Part shown: piece after piece, positions 28,635-40,372 of the stretch
Layout: each line of letters starts with the position of its first letter
How positions within the stretch are numbered: the first letter of the stretch is position 1
Source: Burkholderiaceae bacterium
Lineage (GTDB): Bacteria > Pseudomonadota > Gammaproteobacteria > Burkholderiales > Burkholderiaceae_C
Direction: 5' to 3'
DNA length: 64,000 bases
NCBI GenBank assembly: GCA_018780645.1
Contig: JADMJJ010000011.1
Coordinates: 248,001-312,000, forward strand
Made by a program: the position numbers and the translations under genes
Notes under the pieces: generated by a model
What the model saw: the letters and a program-made list of their open reading frames with translations, nothing else
Told to the model about the DNA's origin: nothing
Database searches by the model: none

Positions 28635-30491
28635 TCAGATTTGTTCGACGTTGCGGCCGGTCAGGGCCTGGCGTATGCCACGGTTCATCCGTTCGGCGGC
28701 AAAGGCCTCGGTGCCCTTGGCCAGCGCCTCGACGGCTGTATCGATGGCGGCGTTGTCGTCGCCCGTCTCGACCTGGATCAGCGAAGTCAGCAGGGACTCG
28801 ATCGCTTCGAGCTCATCGGGTGCGAGCAGATCGCCATCGGCCTCCAGTGCCGAGCGGGTGGCCAGTCGCATGCGCTCGGCCTCAACCTGGGACTCGCGCA
28901 GCGCGCGGGCCTTCATATCGGTCTCGGCCGTGGCAAAGCTGTCGCGCAACATCGTTGCAATCTGGTCGTCGGACAGGCCATAGCTGGGCTTGACGACGAT
29001 CTTGGCCTCGACGCCCGACACCGTTTCCTTGGCGAACACGCTCAGCAGGCCATCGGCATCGACCTGGAAGGTGACGCGGATACGCGCCGCACCGGCCACC
29101 ATGGGCGGAATGCCGCGCAGTTCGAAGCGGGCCAGTGACCGGCAATCGGTTACCAGCTCGCGCTCGCCCTGCACCACATGCAGGGCCATCGCCGTCTGGC
29201 CGTCCTTGAACGTGGTGAAGTCCTGCGCCTTGGCCACCGGAATCGTCGCATTGCGCTCGATGATGCGCTCGACCAGGCCGCCCATGGTCTCGAGACCCAA
29301 CGACAGCGGAATCACGTCCAGCAGCAGGATGTCGCCGTTGGCGGCATTGCCGGCCAGCTGATTGGCCTGGATCGCGGCGCCCAGCGCCACCACTTCATCG
29401 GGATTCAGATTGGTCAGCGGCGTCTTGCCGAACAGGCCGCCCACGGCCGTCTGCACGCAGGGCATGCGGGTCGATCCACCGACCATCACCGTGCCCTGCA
29501 CATCGCCGACCTTCAGCTTGGCGTCGCGCAGCACGCGCTTCACGGCCGACAGGGTGCGATCGACCAGCGGCTTGGCCAGCGCTTCGAACTGCTCACGGGT
29601 CAGCTCGACGGCGAGTTCGCCGTCGTCCAGCGGGCTGCGCAGCCAGACGCTGGCCAGATTCGACAGGGCCTCCTTGGCCGCCCGCGCCGCGACAAGCACC
29701 GCCCGCTTGTCGTGCGCGCTGCTGATGCTGCGGCCGGCCTGGGCCAGGGCCCAATCGGCCAGCGCGCGGTCGAAGTCATCGCCGCCCAGTGCCGAATCAC
29801 CCCCGGTGGCCACGACCTCGAACACGCCGCGGCTCAGACGCAGCAGCGAGATGTCGAAGGTGCCGCCGCCGAGGTCATAGACCGCATAAAGGCCTTCGCT
29901 GGCGTTGTCCAGGCCATAGGCGATTGCCGCCGCCGTCGGCTCGTTGATCAGGCGCAGCACGTTCAGGCCAGCCAGCTTGGCCGCGTCCTTGGTCGCCTGG
30001 CGCTGGGCGTCGTCAAAATAGGCCGGCACGGTAATCACGGCGCCGAACAGATCGTCATTGAACGTGTCTTCGGCGCGGAAGCGCAAGGTGGCCAGAATCT
30101 CGGCCGAGACCTCGACCGGCGACTTCAGGCCGTCCCGCGTGTGCAGGCCCAGCATGCCTTCGCTGTCCTCGAAGTGGTAGGGCAGCTGCTTGCGCTCGGC
30201 GATATCGCGCAGCGCACGGCCCATGAAGCGCTTGACCGAGACGATGGTGTTCTCGGGGTCCAGCGCCTGCTGGTCCAGGGCCTCCTGGCCGATCTGCCGG
30301 CGGCCTTCGCCGAGGTAGCGCACTGCCGAGGGCAGTATTACGCGGCCGGCGGCGTCGGGCAGGCACTCGGCCACGCCGTTGCGCATGGCAGCCACCAGCG
30401 AATGGGTCGTACCCAGATCTATGCCCACCGCGTAGCGGCGCTGGTGCGGGTCGGGCGACTGCCCGGGTTCGGATATCTGTAGCAGGGCCAT
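28635..30491 (-). CDS. hscA: Fe-S assembly chaperone HscA (Hsp70 type)
   Basis: 618 aa. The N-terminal ATPase domain starts with [12 protein letters not shown], has [15 protein letters not shown] and VGGSTRMP. The substrate-binding domain follows ([14 protein letters not shown]). It binds the LPPVK motif of IscU and, with HscB, drives release of the cluster to apo-proteins. Length is normal for HscA. It follows hscB by 7 bp. Confidence 0.96.
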   Translation of the reverse strand: MALLQISEPGQSPDPHQRRYAVGIDLGTTHSLVAAMRNGVAECLPDAAGRVILPSAVRYLGEGRRQIGQEALDQQALDPENTIVSVKRFMGRALRDIAERKQLPYHFEDSEGMLGLHTRDGLKSPVEVSAEILATLRFRAEDTFNDDLFGAVITVPAYFDDAQRQATKDAAKLAGLNVLRLINEPTAAAIAYGLDNASEGLYAVYDLGGGTFDISLLRLSRGVFEVVATGGDSALGGDDFDRALADWALAQAGRSISSAHDKRAVLVAARAAKEALSNLASVWLRSPLDDGELAVELTREQFEALAKPLVDRTLSAVKRVLRDAKLKVGDVQGTVMVGGSTRMPCVQTAVGGLFGKTPLTNLNPDEVVALGAAIQANQLAGNAANGDILLLDVIPLSLGLETMGGLVERIIERNATIPVAKAQDFTTFKDGQTAMALHVVQGERELVTDCRSLARFELRGIPPMVAGAARIRVTFQVDADGLLSVFAKETVSGVEAKIVVKPSYGLSDDQIATMLRDSFATAETDMKARALRESQVEAERMRLATRSALEADGDLLAPDELEAIESLLTSLIQVETGDDNAAIDTAVEALAKGTEAFAAERMNRGIRQALTGRNVEQI

Positions 30492-30498
30492 AAAACTC

Positions 30499-31017
30499 TC
30501 AGGATTCCAACTGTTCCAAGCGCCGATTGACGTCTTCGCGGAAGCGGGTGATGAACATCAGCGCGCGCACCTCGGCCGAAGCGGCAGCCGCGTCGTTCTG
30601 TTCGTCCAGCAGCACGCCGATGTGTTGCAGCAGCGCATGCTCGCGCTGCAGCACCTCATCATCCAGCGCCTCGACCTCGGCCACACCCGTGGCTTCATCG
30701 AGCGCCTCGCGCCATTCCATCTGCTCCATCAGAAAGCTGGCGGGCATCGCAGTGTTGTTCTCGGCATTGATTGGCGCGCCGAGCAGCTCGCACAGATAGG
30801 CGGCTCGGGCCAGCGGATCACGCAGGCGGCGATGCGCCTCGTTGACGCGCACCGCCCATTGCATGGCCAAGCGCTGTGACGCGGCCCCCTCGGCGGCAAA
30901 GCGATCGGGATGGACCTCGGACTGCAGCGCCTTCCAGCGCTGGTCGATGTTCGCCCGGTCCTGCGCGAAGCTGCGCGGCAGGTCAAACAAGGCAAAGTCG
31001 TCGTCGTCGAGTTTCAT
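30499..31017 (-). CDS. hscB: Fe-S assembly co-chaperone HscB (J protein)
   Basis: 172 aa. An N-terminal J domain carries the HPD motif (EVHPDRF), which stimulates the HscA ATPase, and a C-terminal helical bundle binds IscU. The family start [13 protein letters not shown] is seen at residues 8-20. It is separated from iscA by 80 bp holding a strong intrinsic terminator, so its expression may be lower than that of iscRSUA. Confidence 0.94.
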   Translation of the reverse strand: MKLDDDDFALFDLPRSFAQDRANIDQRWKALQSEVHPDRFAAEGAASQRLAMQWAVRVNEAHRRLRDPLARAAYLCELLGAPINAENNTAMPASFLMEQMEWREALDEATGVAEVEALDDEVLQREHALLQHIGVLLDEQNDAAAASAEVRALMFITRFREDVNRRLEQLES

Positions 31018-31050
31018 GTCCAGCTTTGTATCGAAGCCAAAGTACCCAAG

Positions 31051-31079
31051 AAAAAGGCGCGGCCAACAGCCGCGCCTTT
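31051..31079 (-). terminator. Intrinsic terminator between iscA and hscB
   Basis: A perfect 11-bp inverted repeat, AAAGGCGCGGC at 31053-31063 and GCCGCGCCTTT at 31069-31079, with the loop CAACA. Read on the minus strand, the stem runs into CCTTTTTCTTGG. It lies inside what is otherwise one isc gene series, 18 bp after the iscA stop. Confidence 0.85.
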
Positions 31080-31097
31080 GATCAGCGAGGCGAGACT

Positions 31098-31421
31098 TTA
31101 CACGCGGAACGATTCGCCGCAGCCGCAGCGGTCCTTCTCGCGCGGGTTGTAGAACTTGAAGCCTTCATTCAAGCCCTCGCGCACGAAGTCCAGCTCGGTG
31201 CCGTCCAGATAGGGCAGGCTCTTCGGGTCGATCAGGACCTTGACGCCATGGCCCTCGAAGATCACATCCTCGGGCGCCACGTCATCGGCATACTCCAGCT
31301 TGTAGGCTAGGCCGGAGCAGCCGGTCGTCTTGACGCCCAGGCGCACGCCCACGCCCTTGCCGCGCTTGGTGATGTAGCGCGACACATGGCGGGCCGCCGC
31401 TTCGGTCAGAGTGACTGCCAT
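31098..31421 (-). CDS. iscA: Iron-sulfur assembly protein IscA (A-type carrier)
   Basis: 107 aa. The three conserved cysteines are present: one in [11 protein letters not shown] and two in CGCGESF at the C-terminus. It is an A-type carrier that passes iron or Fe-S clusters to targets. It follows iscU by 14 bp and is followed by a terminator. Confidence 0.95.
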   Translation of the reverse strand: MAVTLTEAAARHVSRYITKRGKGVGVRLGVKTTGCSGLAYKLEYADDVAPEDVIFEGHGVKVLIDPKSLPYLDGTELDFVREGLNEGFKFYNPREKDRCGCGESFRV

Positions 31422-31435
31422 TGCTTGCCGCCCGC

Positions 31436-31822
31436 TCAGTGCGAATGCTTGGCGCGGTAATCGTCCACCGCCGCCTTGATGGCGTCTTCTGCCAAGATGG
31501 AGCAGTGGATCTTCACCGGCGGCAGGGCCAGTTCTTCGGCGATCAAGGTGTTCTTGATCTCCAAGGCCTGGTCCAAGGTCTTGCCCTTAACCCATTCGGT
31601 GACCAGCGAGCTCGACGCAATCGCCGACCCGCAGCCATAGGTCTTGAACTTCGCGTCTTCGATCAGGCCGGTGGCCGGATTGACCTTGATCTGCAGCTTC
31701 ATCACGTCGCCGCAAGCCGGCGCGCCGACCATGCCGGTGCCTACCGTGTCGTCACCCTTTTCAAAGTTGCCGACGTTGCGGGGGTTCTCGTAGTGATCAA
31801 CGACTTTTTCGCTATATGCCAT
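31436..31822 (-). CDS. iscU: Fe-S scaffold protein IscU
   Basis: 128 aa. The ligand cysteines are seen in [20 protein letters not shown] and [11 protein letters not shown], and the HscA recognition motif LPPVK directly precedes the last. Clusters are built on it with sulfur from IscS. It follows iscS by 15 bp. Confidence 0.97.
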   Translation of the reverse strand: MAYSEKVVDHYENPRNVGNFEKGDDTVGTGMVGAPACGDVMKLQIKVNPATGLIEDAKFKTYGCGSAIASSSLVTEWVKGKTLDQALEIKNTLIAEELALPPVKIHCSILAEDAIKAAVDDYRAKHSH

Positions 31823-31837
31823 GGTAGTTCTCCTGAA

Positions 31838-33058
31838 TCAGTGCGCAGCCCATTGGATGGTGCTGATATCGATGCCGTCCTTGTACATATCCCACAGCGG
31901 CGAAAGCTCGCGCAGCTTGGCGACGCGGTCTTTCAAGGTGCTGACGGCGTAGTCGATCTCTTCGACCGTGGTGAAGCGGCCGATCGTCATGCGCAGGGAT
32001 GAATGCGCCAGCTCGTCGCTGCGGCCCAAGGCACGCAGCACATAGCTGGGCTCCAGGCTGGCCGAAGTGCAGGCCGAGCCTGACGACACGGCAATGCCCT
32101 TCACGCCCATGATCAGCGACTCGCCTTCCACGTAGTTGAACGAAATGTTCAGGTTGTGCGGCACGCGACGCTCGAGGTCGCCATTGACGAACACCTGCTC
32201 GATGCCGCTCAGCCCGTCCAGCAGCCGCTGGTGAAGCATGCGGATGCGCTCGATCTCGGTGCCCATTTCCAGCTTGGCCAGGCGAAAGGCCTCACCCATG
32301 CCGACGATCTGGTGCGTGGCCAAGGTGCCCGAGCGCATGCCCCGCTCGTGGCCGCCACCGTGCATCTGCGCCTCCAGGCGCACCCGCGGCTTGCGGCGCA
32401 CGAACAGCGCGCCTATGCCCTTGGGGCCATAGGTCTTGTGCGAGGCCAGGCTCATCAGATCGACGGGCAACTGGGTCACGTCGATCGCAACCTTGCCGGT
32501 GGCCTGGGCCGCATCGACGTGGAAGATGATGCCCTTCTCGCGGCAAATATTGCCGATCGCAGTGATGTCCTGGATCACACCGATCTCGTTATTGACGAAC
32601 AGCACCGAGACCAGGATGGTGTCGGGCCGTAGCGCGGCCTTGAACTTGTCCAGGTCCAGCAGGCCGTTTTGCTCGACATCAAGGTAGGTGACCTCAAAGC
32701 CCTGACGCTCCAGCTCGCGGCAGGTGTCCAGCACCGCCTTGTGCTCGGTCTTCAGGGTGATGATGTGCTTGCCACGGGTCTTGTAGAAATGCGCCGCGCC
32801 CTTGATGGCCAGATTGATCGACTCGGTGGCGCCCGAGGTCCAGACGATCTCGCGGGGGTCGGCATGGATCAGCGAGGCAACCTCCTCGCGGGCCTTCTCG
32901 ACGGCCGCTTCCGCTTCCCAGCCCCAGGCGTGGCTGCGGGAGGCGGGATTGCCGAAATGCTCGTACAGCCAGGGCACCATGACGCTGACGACGCGCGGAT
33001 CCACCGGCGTGGTCGCGCCGTAGTCCATATAGATCGGGAAATGAGGGGTCATGTCCAT
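31838..33058 (-). CDS. iscS: Cysteine desulfurase IscS
   Basis: 406 aa, PLP-dependent enzyme that takes sulfur from cysteine and holds it as a persulfide. The PLP lysine is in [14 protein letters not shown], and the active-site cysteine loop is [17 protein letters not shown]. Length is normal for IscS. It follows iscR by 24 bp. The first two ATGs (33058 and 33052) are both possible starts. Confidence 0.97.
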   Translation of the reverse strand: MDMTPHFPIYMDYGATTPVDPRVVSVMVPWLYEHFGNPASRSHAWGWEAEAAVEKAREEVASLIHADPREIVWTSGATESINLAIKGAAHFYKTRGKHIITLKTEHKAVLDTCRELERQGFEVTYLDVEQNGLLDLDKFKAALRPDTILVSVLFVNNEIGVIQDITAIGNICREKGIIFHVDAAQATGKVAIDVTQLPVDLMSLASHKTYGPKGIGALFVRRKPRVRLEAQMHGGGHERGMRSGTLATHQIVGMGEAFRLAKLEMGTEIERIRMLHQRLLDGLSGIEQVFVNGDLERRVPHNLNISFNYVEGESLIMGVKGIAVSSGSACTSASLEPSYVLRALGRSDELAHSSLRMTIGRFTTVEEIDYAVSTLKDRVAKLRELSPLWDMYKDGIDISTIQWAAH

Positions 33059-33082
33059 GCGGTGAAAACTTCTTGGAAAGAA

Positions 33083-33616
33083 TTACTTCGTGAAGGCATT
33101 GCCCAGCGCGAACACCGAGTTCGGCGCGGTGATGCGAATCGGTTTGAGCACGGGCTGGGAGGAGATGGCGCGCTTGATCGGCGACTCCTCTATCGTCACG
33201 CCCTTGGAGAGCTGGTCATCCACCAGCTTCTTCAGCGAGACGGAGTCCAGGTACTCGATCATCTTGGCGTTCAGGCTGGTCCACAGCTCGTGGGTGATGC
33301 AGCGGCCGGTGTCTTCGCCCATGCAGTTCTCTTTGCCGCCGCAGCCGGTGGCGTCGATAGGTTCGTCAACGGCGACGATGATGTCGGCCACGGTGATCTC
33401 GCTGGACTTGCGACCCAGCGAATAGCCGCCGCCCGGGCCACGTGTGCTTTCCACCAGCTCGTGGCGCCGCAGCTTGCCGAACAGCTGCTCCAGATAGGAC
33501 AGGGAAATCTGCTGGCGCTGGCTGATGGCCGCCAGGGCGACCGGGCCGTTGTTCTCGCGCAGCGCCAAATCGATCATCGCGGTGACCGCAAAGCGACCTT
33601 TGGTGGTGAGACGCAT
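33083..33616 (-). CDS. iscR: Fe-S cluster-sensing regulator IscR (Rrf2 family)
   Basis: 177 aa. The N-terminal winged helix (MRLTTKGRFAVTAMIDLAL, LEQLFGKLRRHELVESTRGPGGGYSLGR) binds DNA. The three cluster cysteines are in CGGKENCMGEDTGRC, with C-x5-C-x7-C spacing, slightly longer than in E. coli and, from memory, usual in betaproteobacteria. The [2Fe-2S] form represses the isc operon. A type 1 IscR site lies in its own promoter. The leader is about 120 nt and structured. Confidence 0.96.
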   Translation of the reverse strand: MRLTTKGRFAVTAMIDLALRENNGPVALAAISQRQQISLSYLEQLFGKLRRHELVESTRGPGGGYSLGRKSSEITVADIIVAVDEPIDATGCGGKENCMGEDTGRCITHELWTSLNAKMIEYLDSVSLKKLVDDQLSKGVTIEESPIKRAISSQPVLKPIRITAPNSVFALGNAFTK

Positions 33617-33645
33617 ACAAAACTCCTTTGGCCTTGTGGGCCTCT

Positions 33646-33719
33646 GGGTAAACCCCTGCGGGTTGACCCGGATCTAAACTCCCTCGCCAGGGCTCTTGGA
33701 GCGCACGGGTTAACCCGTG
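33646..33719 (-). repeat. Three GGGTTRACCC hairpins in the iscR leader
   Basis: Between the iscR promoter and start codon lie three copies of a 10-bp near-palindrome: GGGTAAACCC at 33646-33655, GGGTTGACCC at 33660-33669 and GGGTTAACCC at 33707-33716. The last sits in the perfect 16-bp palindrome CACGGGTTAACCCGTG (33704-33719). A further GGCC-CACAA-GGCC hairpin lies next to the AAAGGAG ribosome-binding site. They may be RNA hairpins or sites for a DNA-binding protein. Confidence 0.6.
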
Positions 33720-33742
33720 GCAATGTCCGAGCGATTAAGTCA

Positions 33743-33772
33743 ATTATAACAGAGTCCGACTAATTTAGTCGG
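33743..33772 (-). promoter_or_regulatory. iscR promoter with type 1 IscR operator
   Basis: The perfect dyad CCGACTAATTTAGTCGG at 33756-33772 fits the core of the known type 1 IscR site (YYGACTRWWWYAGTCRR). A TATAAT -10 box on the minus strand lies at 33743-33748, so the dyad covers the -35 region, as in E. coli. This fits repression of iscRSUA by holo-IscR. Confidence 0.85.
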
Positions 33773-33812
33773 CATTAGCCCCGTGGGGCCTTTAGGTGGC
33801 GCCCACCGGGCG

Positions 33813-35921
<2,109 letters not shown>

Positions 35922-36015
35922 GGCGACTCCGGGGGAACCCGTAGAATTCTGGGCAGCCCGCCAGCGTAACCGAAGGCGGCGCCGCCTTCAAATCACCCAC
36001 CCGCCGAGTACCCCC

Positions 36016-37218
36016 ATGTCCTTGTTTGCCGCCGTCGAACTCGCTCCCCGTGACCCCATCCTGGGCCTGAACGAACAATTCAATGCCGACCCGAACCCCA
36101 ACAAGGTTAATCTGGGCGTCGGCGTCTATTTCGACGAGAACGGCAAGCTGCCGCTGCTGAAATGCGTGGCCGAGGCCGAACGCCAGATGCAGGAAGCCGC
36201 CAAGCCGCGCGGCTATCTGCCGATTGACGGCATTGCCGCCTATGACAAGGCCGTGCAAGGCCTGGTGTTCGGTGCCGACCACCCGGTGCTGGCCGCCGGC
36301 CGCGTGGCCACCGTGCAGGCCGTGGGCGGCACCGGCGGCCTCAAGGTGGGCGCCGATTTCCTGCAAACGCTGAACCCCAAGGCCAAGGTGCTGATCTCCG
36401 ACCCGAGCTGGGAAAACCACCGCGCGCTGTTCACCAATGCCGGTTTCACCGTCGAAAACTACCCCTATTACGACGCCGAAGCCCGTGGCATCAAGGTTCA
36501 GGCGATGCTGGACGCGCTGAGCGCCGCCGAGACAGGCACCATCGTGGTGCTGCACGCCTGCTGCCACAACCCGACCGGCTACGACCTGACGCCCGCGCAG
36601 TGGGATGCCGTTGTGGCCACCGTCAAGGCGCGCGGCCTGGTGCCCTTCCTGGACATGGCGTACCAGGGCTTCGGTCAGGGCATCAAGGAAGACGGCGCCG
36701 TCGTCCATCAATTCCTTGACGCCGGCCTGTCCTTCTTCGTCGCCACCTCGTTCTCGAAGAGCTTCTCGCTGTATGGCGAGCGCGTCGGCGCGCTGAGCGT
36801 GGTCTGCGAGAACAAAGACGAGACCGCCCGCGTGCTGAGCCAGCTGAAGATCGCCATCCGCACCAACTACTCGAACCCGCCCACCCATGGCGCCCAGGTC
36901 GTGGCCACGGTGTTGACGAATCCCGAGTTGCGCGCCCAGTGGGAGCAGGAGCTGGCCAACATGCGGGTGCGCATTCGCGAGATGCGCGTCGCCCTGGTCG
37001 AGCAGTTGAAGGCCGCCGGCGTCAAGCAGGACATGAGCTTCGTGACGCGCCAGCAGGGCATGTTCAGCTACTCGGGCCTGAACCAGGCGCAGATGCAGCG
37101 CCTGCGCAGCGAATTCGGCATCTATGGCGTCGATTCCGGCCGTATTTGCGTTGCGGCGCTTAATCTGAAGAACATTGTTGCGGTGACTCAGGCGATGGCG
37201 GCCGTGATCGCCGGCTGA
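36016..37218 (+). CDS. Aromatic amino acid / aspartate aminotransferase (TyrB/AspC type)
   Basis: 400 aa, class I aminotransferase. The N-terminus PRDPILGLNEQFNADPNPNKVNLGVGVY, HACCHNPTGYD in the middle, and the PLP-lysine motif SFSKSFSLYGERVGAL (Lys at about 248) with NPPTHGAQVV mark the TyrB/AspC subgroup. It makes aspartate or aromatic amino acids with 2-oxoglutarate as the partner. Which is preferred cannot be told from sequence. The start is the ATG at 36016; the longer reading overlaps uvrB. Confidence 0.92.
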   Translation: MSLFAAVELAPRDPILGLNEQFNADPNPNKVNLGVGVYFDENGKLPLLKCVAEAERQMQEAAKPRGYLPIDGIAAYDKAVQGLVFGADHPVLAAGRVATVQAVGGTGGLKVGADFLQTLNPKAKVLISDPSWENHRALFTNAGFTVENYPYYDAEARGIKVQAMLDALSAAETGTIVVLHACCHNPTGYDLTPAQWDAVVATVKARGLVPFLDMAYQGFGQGIKEDGAVVHQFLDAGLSFFVATSFSKSFSLYGERVGALSVVCENKDETARVLSQLKIAIRTNYSNPPTHGAQVVATVLTNPELRAQWEQELANMRVRIREMRVALVEQLKAAGVKQDMSFVTRQQGMFSYSGLNQAQMQRLRSEFGIYGVDSGRICVAALNLKNIVAVTQAMAAVIAG

Positions 37219-37304
37219 ACGCCAAGAACTGGAATTTGGGCGAACTGCGACCGGAATCAGTGGCGGAATAGGCAATTTGGGGGTAATCGCTAGGATTGCG
37301 TAAG

Positions 37305-37332
37305 CTTGGCGCTGCCCTCAACTTCCTAGAAT
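37305..37332 (+). promoter_or_regulatory. Possible promoter of the PHA depolymerase operon
   Basis: CTTGGC at 37305-37310 and TAGAAT at 37327-37332, with 16 bp between. It lies about 100 bp before the depolymerase start, in the 210-bp gap after the aminotransferase. The match to sigma70 is moderate. Confidence 0.35.
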
Positions 37333-37428
37333 GGTGCAACGCACAATATTGGCCCATGCCGCTTGTGTCGAGTATCAGGATCGTCGCTTGCCAGACCTCT
37401 GGCAGCACATTGCCATAAGGGACTCACC

Positions 37429-38775
37429 ATGCTGTACCAGCTCTATGAAACCCAACGCGCATTGATGAGCCCGTTCTCGGAGTTCGCTGCCGCCACAGCC
37501 AAGCTCTACGATCACCCGCTGTCGCCGTTCGCGCACACGCCGCTGGCCCAGCGCATCTCGGCAGGTTGCGATCTGGCCCACCGTCTGGCCAAGGACTACG
37601 AGAAGCCCGAGTTCAACATCAAGTCCATTTCCGTTGATGGCATTGATGTCGCAGTGCAGGAGCAGGTCGCGTTGACCAAGCCTTTCTGTCGCCTGCTTCG
37701 TTTCAAGCGCTTCACCGATGATCTGGATGTGCTGGGGCGCATGAAGGACCAGCCCACCGTGCTGGTGGTGGCGCCGCTGTCTGGCCACCACTCCACCTTG
37801 CTGCGCGACACCGTGCGTCAGTTGCTGAAGGACCACAAGGTCTTCATCACCGACTGGACCGACGCCCGCATGGTGCCCGCCGAGGCCGGCGCCTTCCATC
37901 TGGACGACTACATCGAATACGTGCACGAGTTCATTCGCCTGGTCGGTGCCGACGCCCATGTGATCTCGGTCTGTCAGCCCACCGTGCCGGTGCTGGCCGC
38001 CATTTCGCTGATGGCCTCCAACGGCGAAACGACCCCACGCACGATGACGATGATGGGCGGCCCCATCGACGCCCGCAAGAGCCCCACCGCCGTCAACAAC
38101 CTGGCGATGAACCGCAGCTTCAGCTGGTTCGAGAACAACGTCATTTACCGCGTGCCGACCAACTTCCCGGGCAACGGCCGCCGCGTCTACCCAGGCTTTC
38201 TGCAGCACACCGGCTTTGTGGCGATGAACCCGGACCGCCATCTGAGCTCGCATTACGACTACTTCCTGGATCTGGTGCGTGGCGACGATGACAGTGTCGA
38301 CTCGCACCGCGAGTTCTACGACGAATACAACGCGGTGCTGGACATGCCGGCCGAGTACTATCTGGACACCATCAAGACGGTGTTCCAGGACTTCGCCCTG
38401 GTCAATGGCACCTGGATGGTCAAGGGCCAGCTGGTGCGTCCCGAGGACATCACCGGCACCGCGTTGCTGACCGTTGAAGGGGAGCTGGACGATATCTCCG
38501 GCGCCGGCCAGACCCGTGCCGCGCACGGTCTGTGCTCGGGCATTGCCGTTGAGCACCAGTTCCACTACGACGCCGAAGGCGCCGGCCACTACGGCATCTT
38601 CTCGGGCCGCCGCTGGCGCGAGAAGGTCTATCCCCATGTGCGCGACTTCATCCAGCGCTATGAGGAATCGGCCCGTGCCGGTGAAGAAGCCGCGGCCGTG
38701 GTCAGCAAGGCTGCGGCGAAGCCTGCAGTGTCTGAACCGAAGAAGCCGCGCCGCAGCGCCCAACCGAAGGCCTGA
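37429..38775 (+). CDS. phaZ: Intracellular polyhydroxyalkanoate depolymerase
   Basis: 448 aa. It degrades stored PHB/PHA granules in the cytoplasm. The alpha/beta-hydrolase nucleophile is Cys182 ([12 protein letters not shown]), in the position of Cys183 of the Cupriavidus necator PhaZ1; candidate Asp and His lie in [14 protein letters not shown] and [15 protein letters not shown]. The last 35 residues are an Ala/Lys/Pro-rich tail ([15 protein letters not shown]), beyond the usual end of about 415-420 residues, and resemble the basic tails of phasin-like granule proteins. An AAGGGA site lies 6 bp before the ATG. It overlaps the next gene by one base (TGATG). Confidence 0.93.
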   Translation: MLYQLYETQRALMSPFSEFAAATAKLYDHPLSPFAHTPLAQRISAGCDLAHRLAKDYEKPEFNIKSISVDGIDVAVQEQVALTKPFCRLLRFKRFTDDLDVLGRMKDQPTVLVVAPLSGHHSTLLRDTVRQLLKDHKVFITDWTDARMVPAEAGAFHLDDYIEYVHEFIRLVGADAHVISVCQPTVPVLAAISLMASNGETTPRTMTMMGGPIDARKSPTAVNNLAMNRSFSWFENNVIYRVPTNFPGNGRRVYPGFLQHTGFVAMNPDRHLSSHYDYFLDLVRGDDDSVDSHREFYDEYNAVLDMPAEYYLDTIKTVFQDFALVNGTWMVKGQLVRPEDITGTALLTVEGELDDISGAGQTRAAHGLCSGIAVEHQFHYDAEGAGHYGIFSGRRWREKVYPHVRDFIQRYEESARAGEEAAAVVSKAAAKPAVSEPKKPRRSAQPKA

Positions 38776-39443
38776 TGACCGCAGCGCTGACCCAGGAGTC
38801 CCTGGTCGAGGCCATAGACAAGGCCTTGCCGCAGACCCAATGCACTCGCTGCGGCTTTATCGATTGCCGGGCCTACGCCCAGGCGGTGGCTGCCGGTGAG
38901 GCGCACATCAACCAGTGCCCCCCGGGCGGCAATGAAGGCGTACAGCGTCTGGCCGCCCTCACCGGCCGGCCTGCGTTGCCACTGAATCCGGTCAACGGCC
39001 TTGAAGGCCCGCGCCAGCTCGCCATCATCGACGAGGCCTGGTGCATAGGCTGCACCCTGTGCATCAAGGCCTGCCCGGTGGACTGCATCGTCGGCGCAGC
39101 CAAGCAGATGCATGTCATCGTCAACGAACAGTGCACCGGCTGCGAGCTGTGCATTCCGGCCTGCCCGGTGGACTGCATCTCGCTGCTGCCGGTCACGCCG
39201 GGGCGCAGCGGCTGGCAGGCTTGGAGCGCCGGCCAGGCAGAGCAGGCCCAGGAGCGCTACGAGTTTCACCAGCTGCGTGTGGAGCGCGCCAAGAGCGACA
39301 ACGCCGAGCGCCTGCTCGCGAAGGCTGAAGCCAAGCTGGCCGATGTGGCGGCCGCGTCACGGCTGACCGACGCCGATGCCTTGGAGAAGAAACGCGCCGT
39401 GATCCAGGCCGCCATCGCACGCGCCAAGGCGCAGCGCCGTTAA
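38775..39443 (+). CDS. rsxB: RnfB/RsxB-like ferredoxin with two C-terminal [4Fe-4S] motifs
   Basis: 222 aa. The N-terminal cluster domain has [13 protein letters not shown]...CPPGG, as in RnfB, and two CxxCxxCxxxCP motifs follow ([12 protein letters not shown] and [12 protein letters not shown]). The N-terminal membrane anchor of true RnfB is missing, and no rnfACDGE genes are nearby, so it is probably a soluble ferredoxin and not part of an Rnf pump. The C-terminus (residues 155-222) is a charged helix. It is tightly linked to phaZ upstream and nth downstream, which suggests it may supply electrons for Fe-S proteins such as Nth; that is inference. Confidence 0.85.
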   Translation: MTAALTQESLVEAIDKALPQTQCTRCGFIDCRAYAQAVAAGEAHINQCPPGGNEGVQRLAALTGRPALPLNPVNGLEGPRQLAIIDEAWCIGCTLCIKACPVDCIVGAAKQMHVIVNEQCTGCELCIPACPVDCISLLPVTPGRSGWQAWSAGQAEQAQERYEFHQLRVERAKSDNAERLLAKAEAKLADVAAASRLTDADALEKKRAVIQAAIARAKAQRR

Positions 39444-39454
39444 GCTTGGCAGCC

Positions 39455-40090
39455 ATGAACTCCAGCCAGATCCAGACCTTTTTCGAGACCTTGAAGCAGG
39501 TCAACCCGAGTCCGCAGACCGAGCTGGAATACACCAATGTGTTCGAGCTGCTGGCCGCCGTGCTGCTGTCGGCCCAGGCCACCGATGTTGGCGTCAACAA
39601 GGCCACACGGCGGCTGTTCCCGGTCGCCAACACGCCGGCCAAGGTGCTGGCCTTGGGCGTCGACGGCCTGAGCGACTACATCAAGACCATAGGCCTGTAC
39701 CCGACCAAGGCCAAGAACCTGATCGCCACCTGTCGCATCCTCGTCGAACAGCATGGCGGCAAGGTGCCGGGCACCCGCGAAGCGCTGGAGGCCTTGCCAG
39801 GGGTCGGGCGTAAGACCGCCAATGTGGTGCTCAACGTTGCCTTCGGCCAACCGACGATGGCAGTCGACACCCACATCTTTCGCGTCTCCAATCGCACCGG
39901 CCTGGCGCCGGGCAAGGACGTCTTGGCCGTCGAGCAAGGCCTGTTGAAGCGTGTGCCGGCCGCCTATCTGGTCGATGCCCATCACTGGTTGATACTGCAT
40001 GGTCGCTACGTCTGCCAGGCTCGCAAACCGCAATGCGCTCGCTGCGCGGTGGCCAGCTGCTGCGACTTCCCCGACAAGACCAGGGACTGA
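39455..40090 (+). CDS. nth: Endonuclease III
   Basis: 211 aa, DNA glycosylase/AP lyase for oxidised pyrimidines. The helix-hairpin-helix LPGVGRKTANVVL holds the catalytic Lys, and VDTHIFRVSNR the catalytic Asp. The [4Fe-4S] loop is at the C-terminus (CQARKPQCARCAVASCC). The ATG at 39455, 11 bp after the ferredoxin stop, is preferred over the TTG at 39446. Confidence 0.96.
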   Translation: MNSSQIQTFFETLKQVNPSPQTELEYTNVFELLAAVLLSAQATDVGVNKATRRLFPVANTPAKVLALGVDGLSDYIKTIGLYPTKAKNLIATCRILVEQHGGKVPGTREALEALPGVGRKTANVVLNVAFGQPTMAVDTHIFRVSNRTGLAPGKDVLAVEQGLLKRVPAAYLVDAHHWLILHGRYVCQARKPQCARCAVASCCDFPDKTRD

Positions 40091-40153
40091 AGCGACCCCT
40101 CCCCGCGGTGGGCACATAGAATGCCATTGCGACCCCTCCAATCAGACCACGCC

Positions 40154-40372
40154 ATGCCAACCCTTAACGACCTCACCGAACGGGTGGAACGCTTGCTGTT
40201 GCGCCACGACGAGCTGAAGCGCACCAATGAGTTGCTGCGCAATGAACTGGCCAGCGTCAACCATGAGCGAGACAACCTGAAGTCGCGGCTGGCGGCGGCC
40301 CGTGCGCGCATCGATGCGCTGCTGGAGCGCTTGCCCGTGGAACCGGTGGATGAAGGAAAGGTCGGCCAATGA
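40154..40372 (+). CDS. Short coiled-coil protein, TIGR02449/ZapB-like
   Basis: 72 aa, nearly all one coiled coil (LTERVERLLLRHDELKRTN, NELASVNHERDNLKSRLAA). This fits the TIGR02449 family of small coiled-coil proteins found directly before zapA, similar in size and character to ZapB. A cell-division role is inferred from that neighbourhood. Its stop overlaps the zapA ATG (ATGA). Confidence 0.75.
   Translation: MPTLNDLTERVERLLLRHDELKRTNELLRNELASVNHERDNLKSRLAAARARIDALLERLPVEPVDEGKVGQ

Noticed and set aside
38775-39443. A complete Rnf electron-transport complex.
   Set aside because: Only an RnfB-like protein without membrane anchor is present; none of rnfACDGE are nearby.
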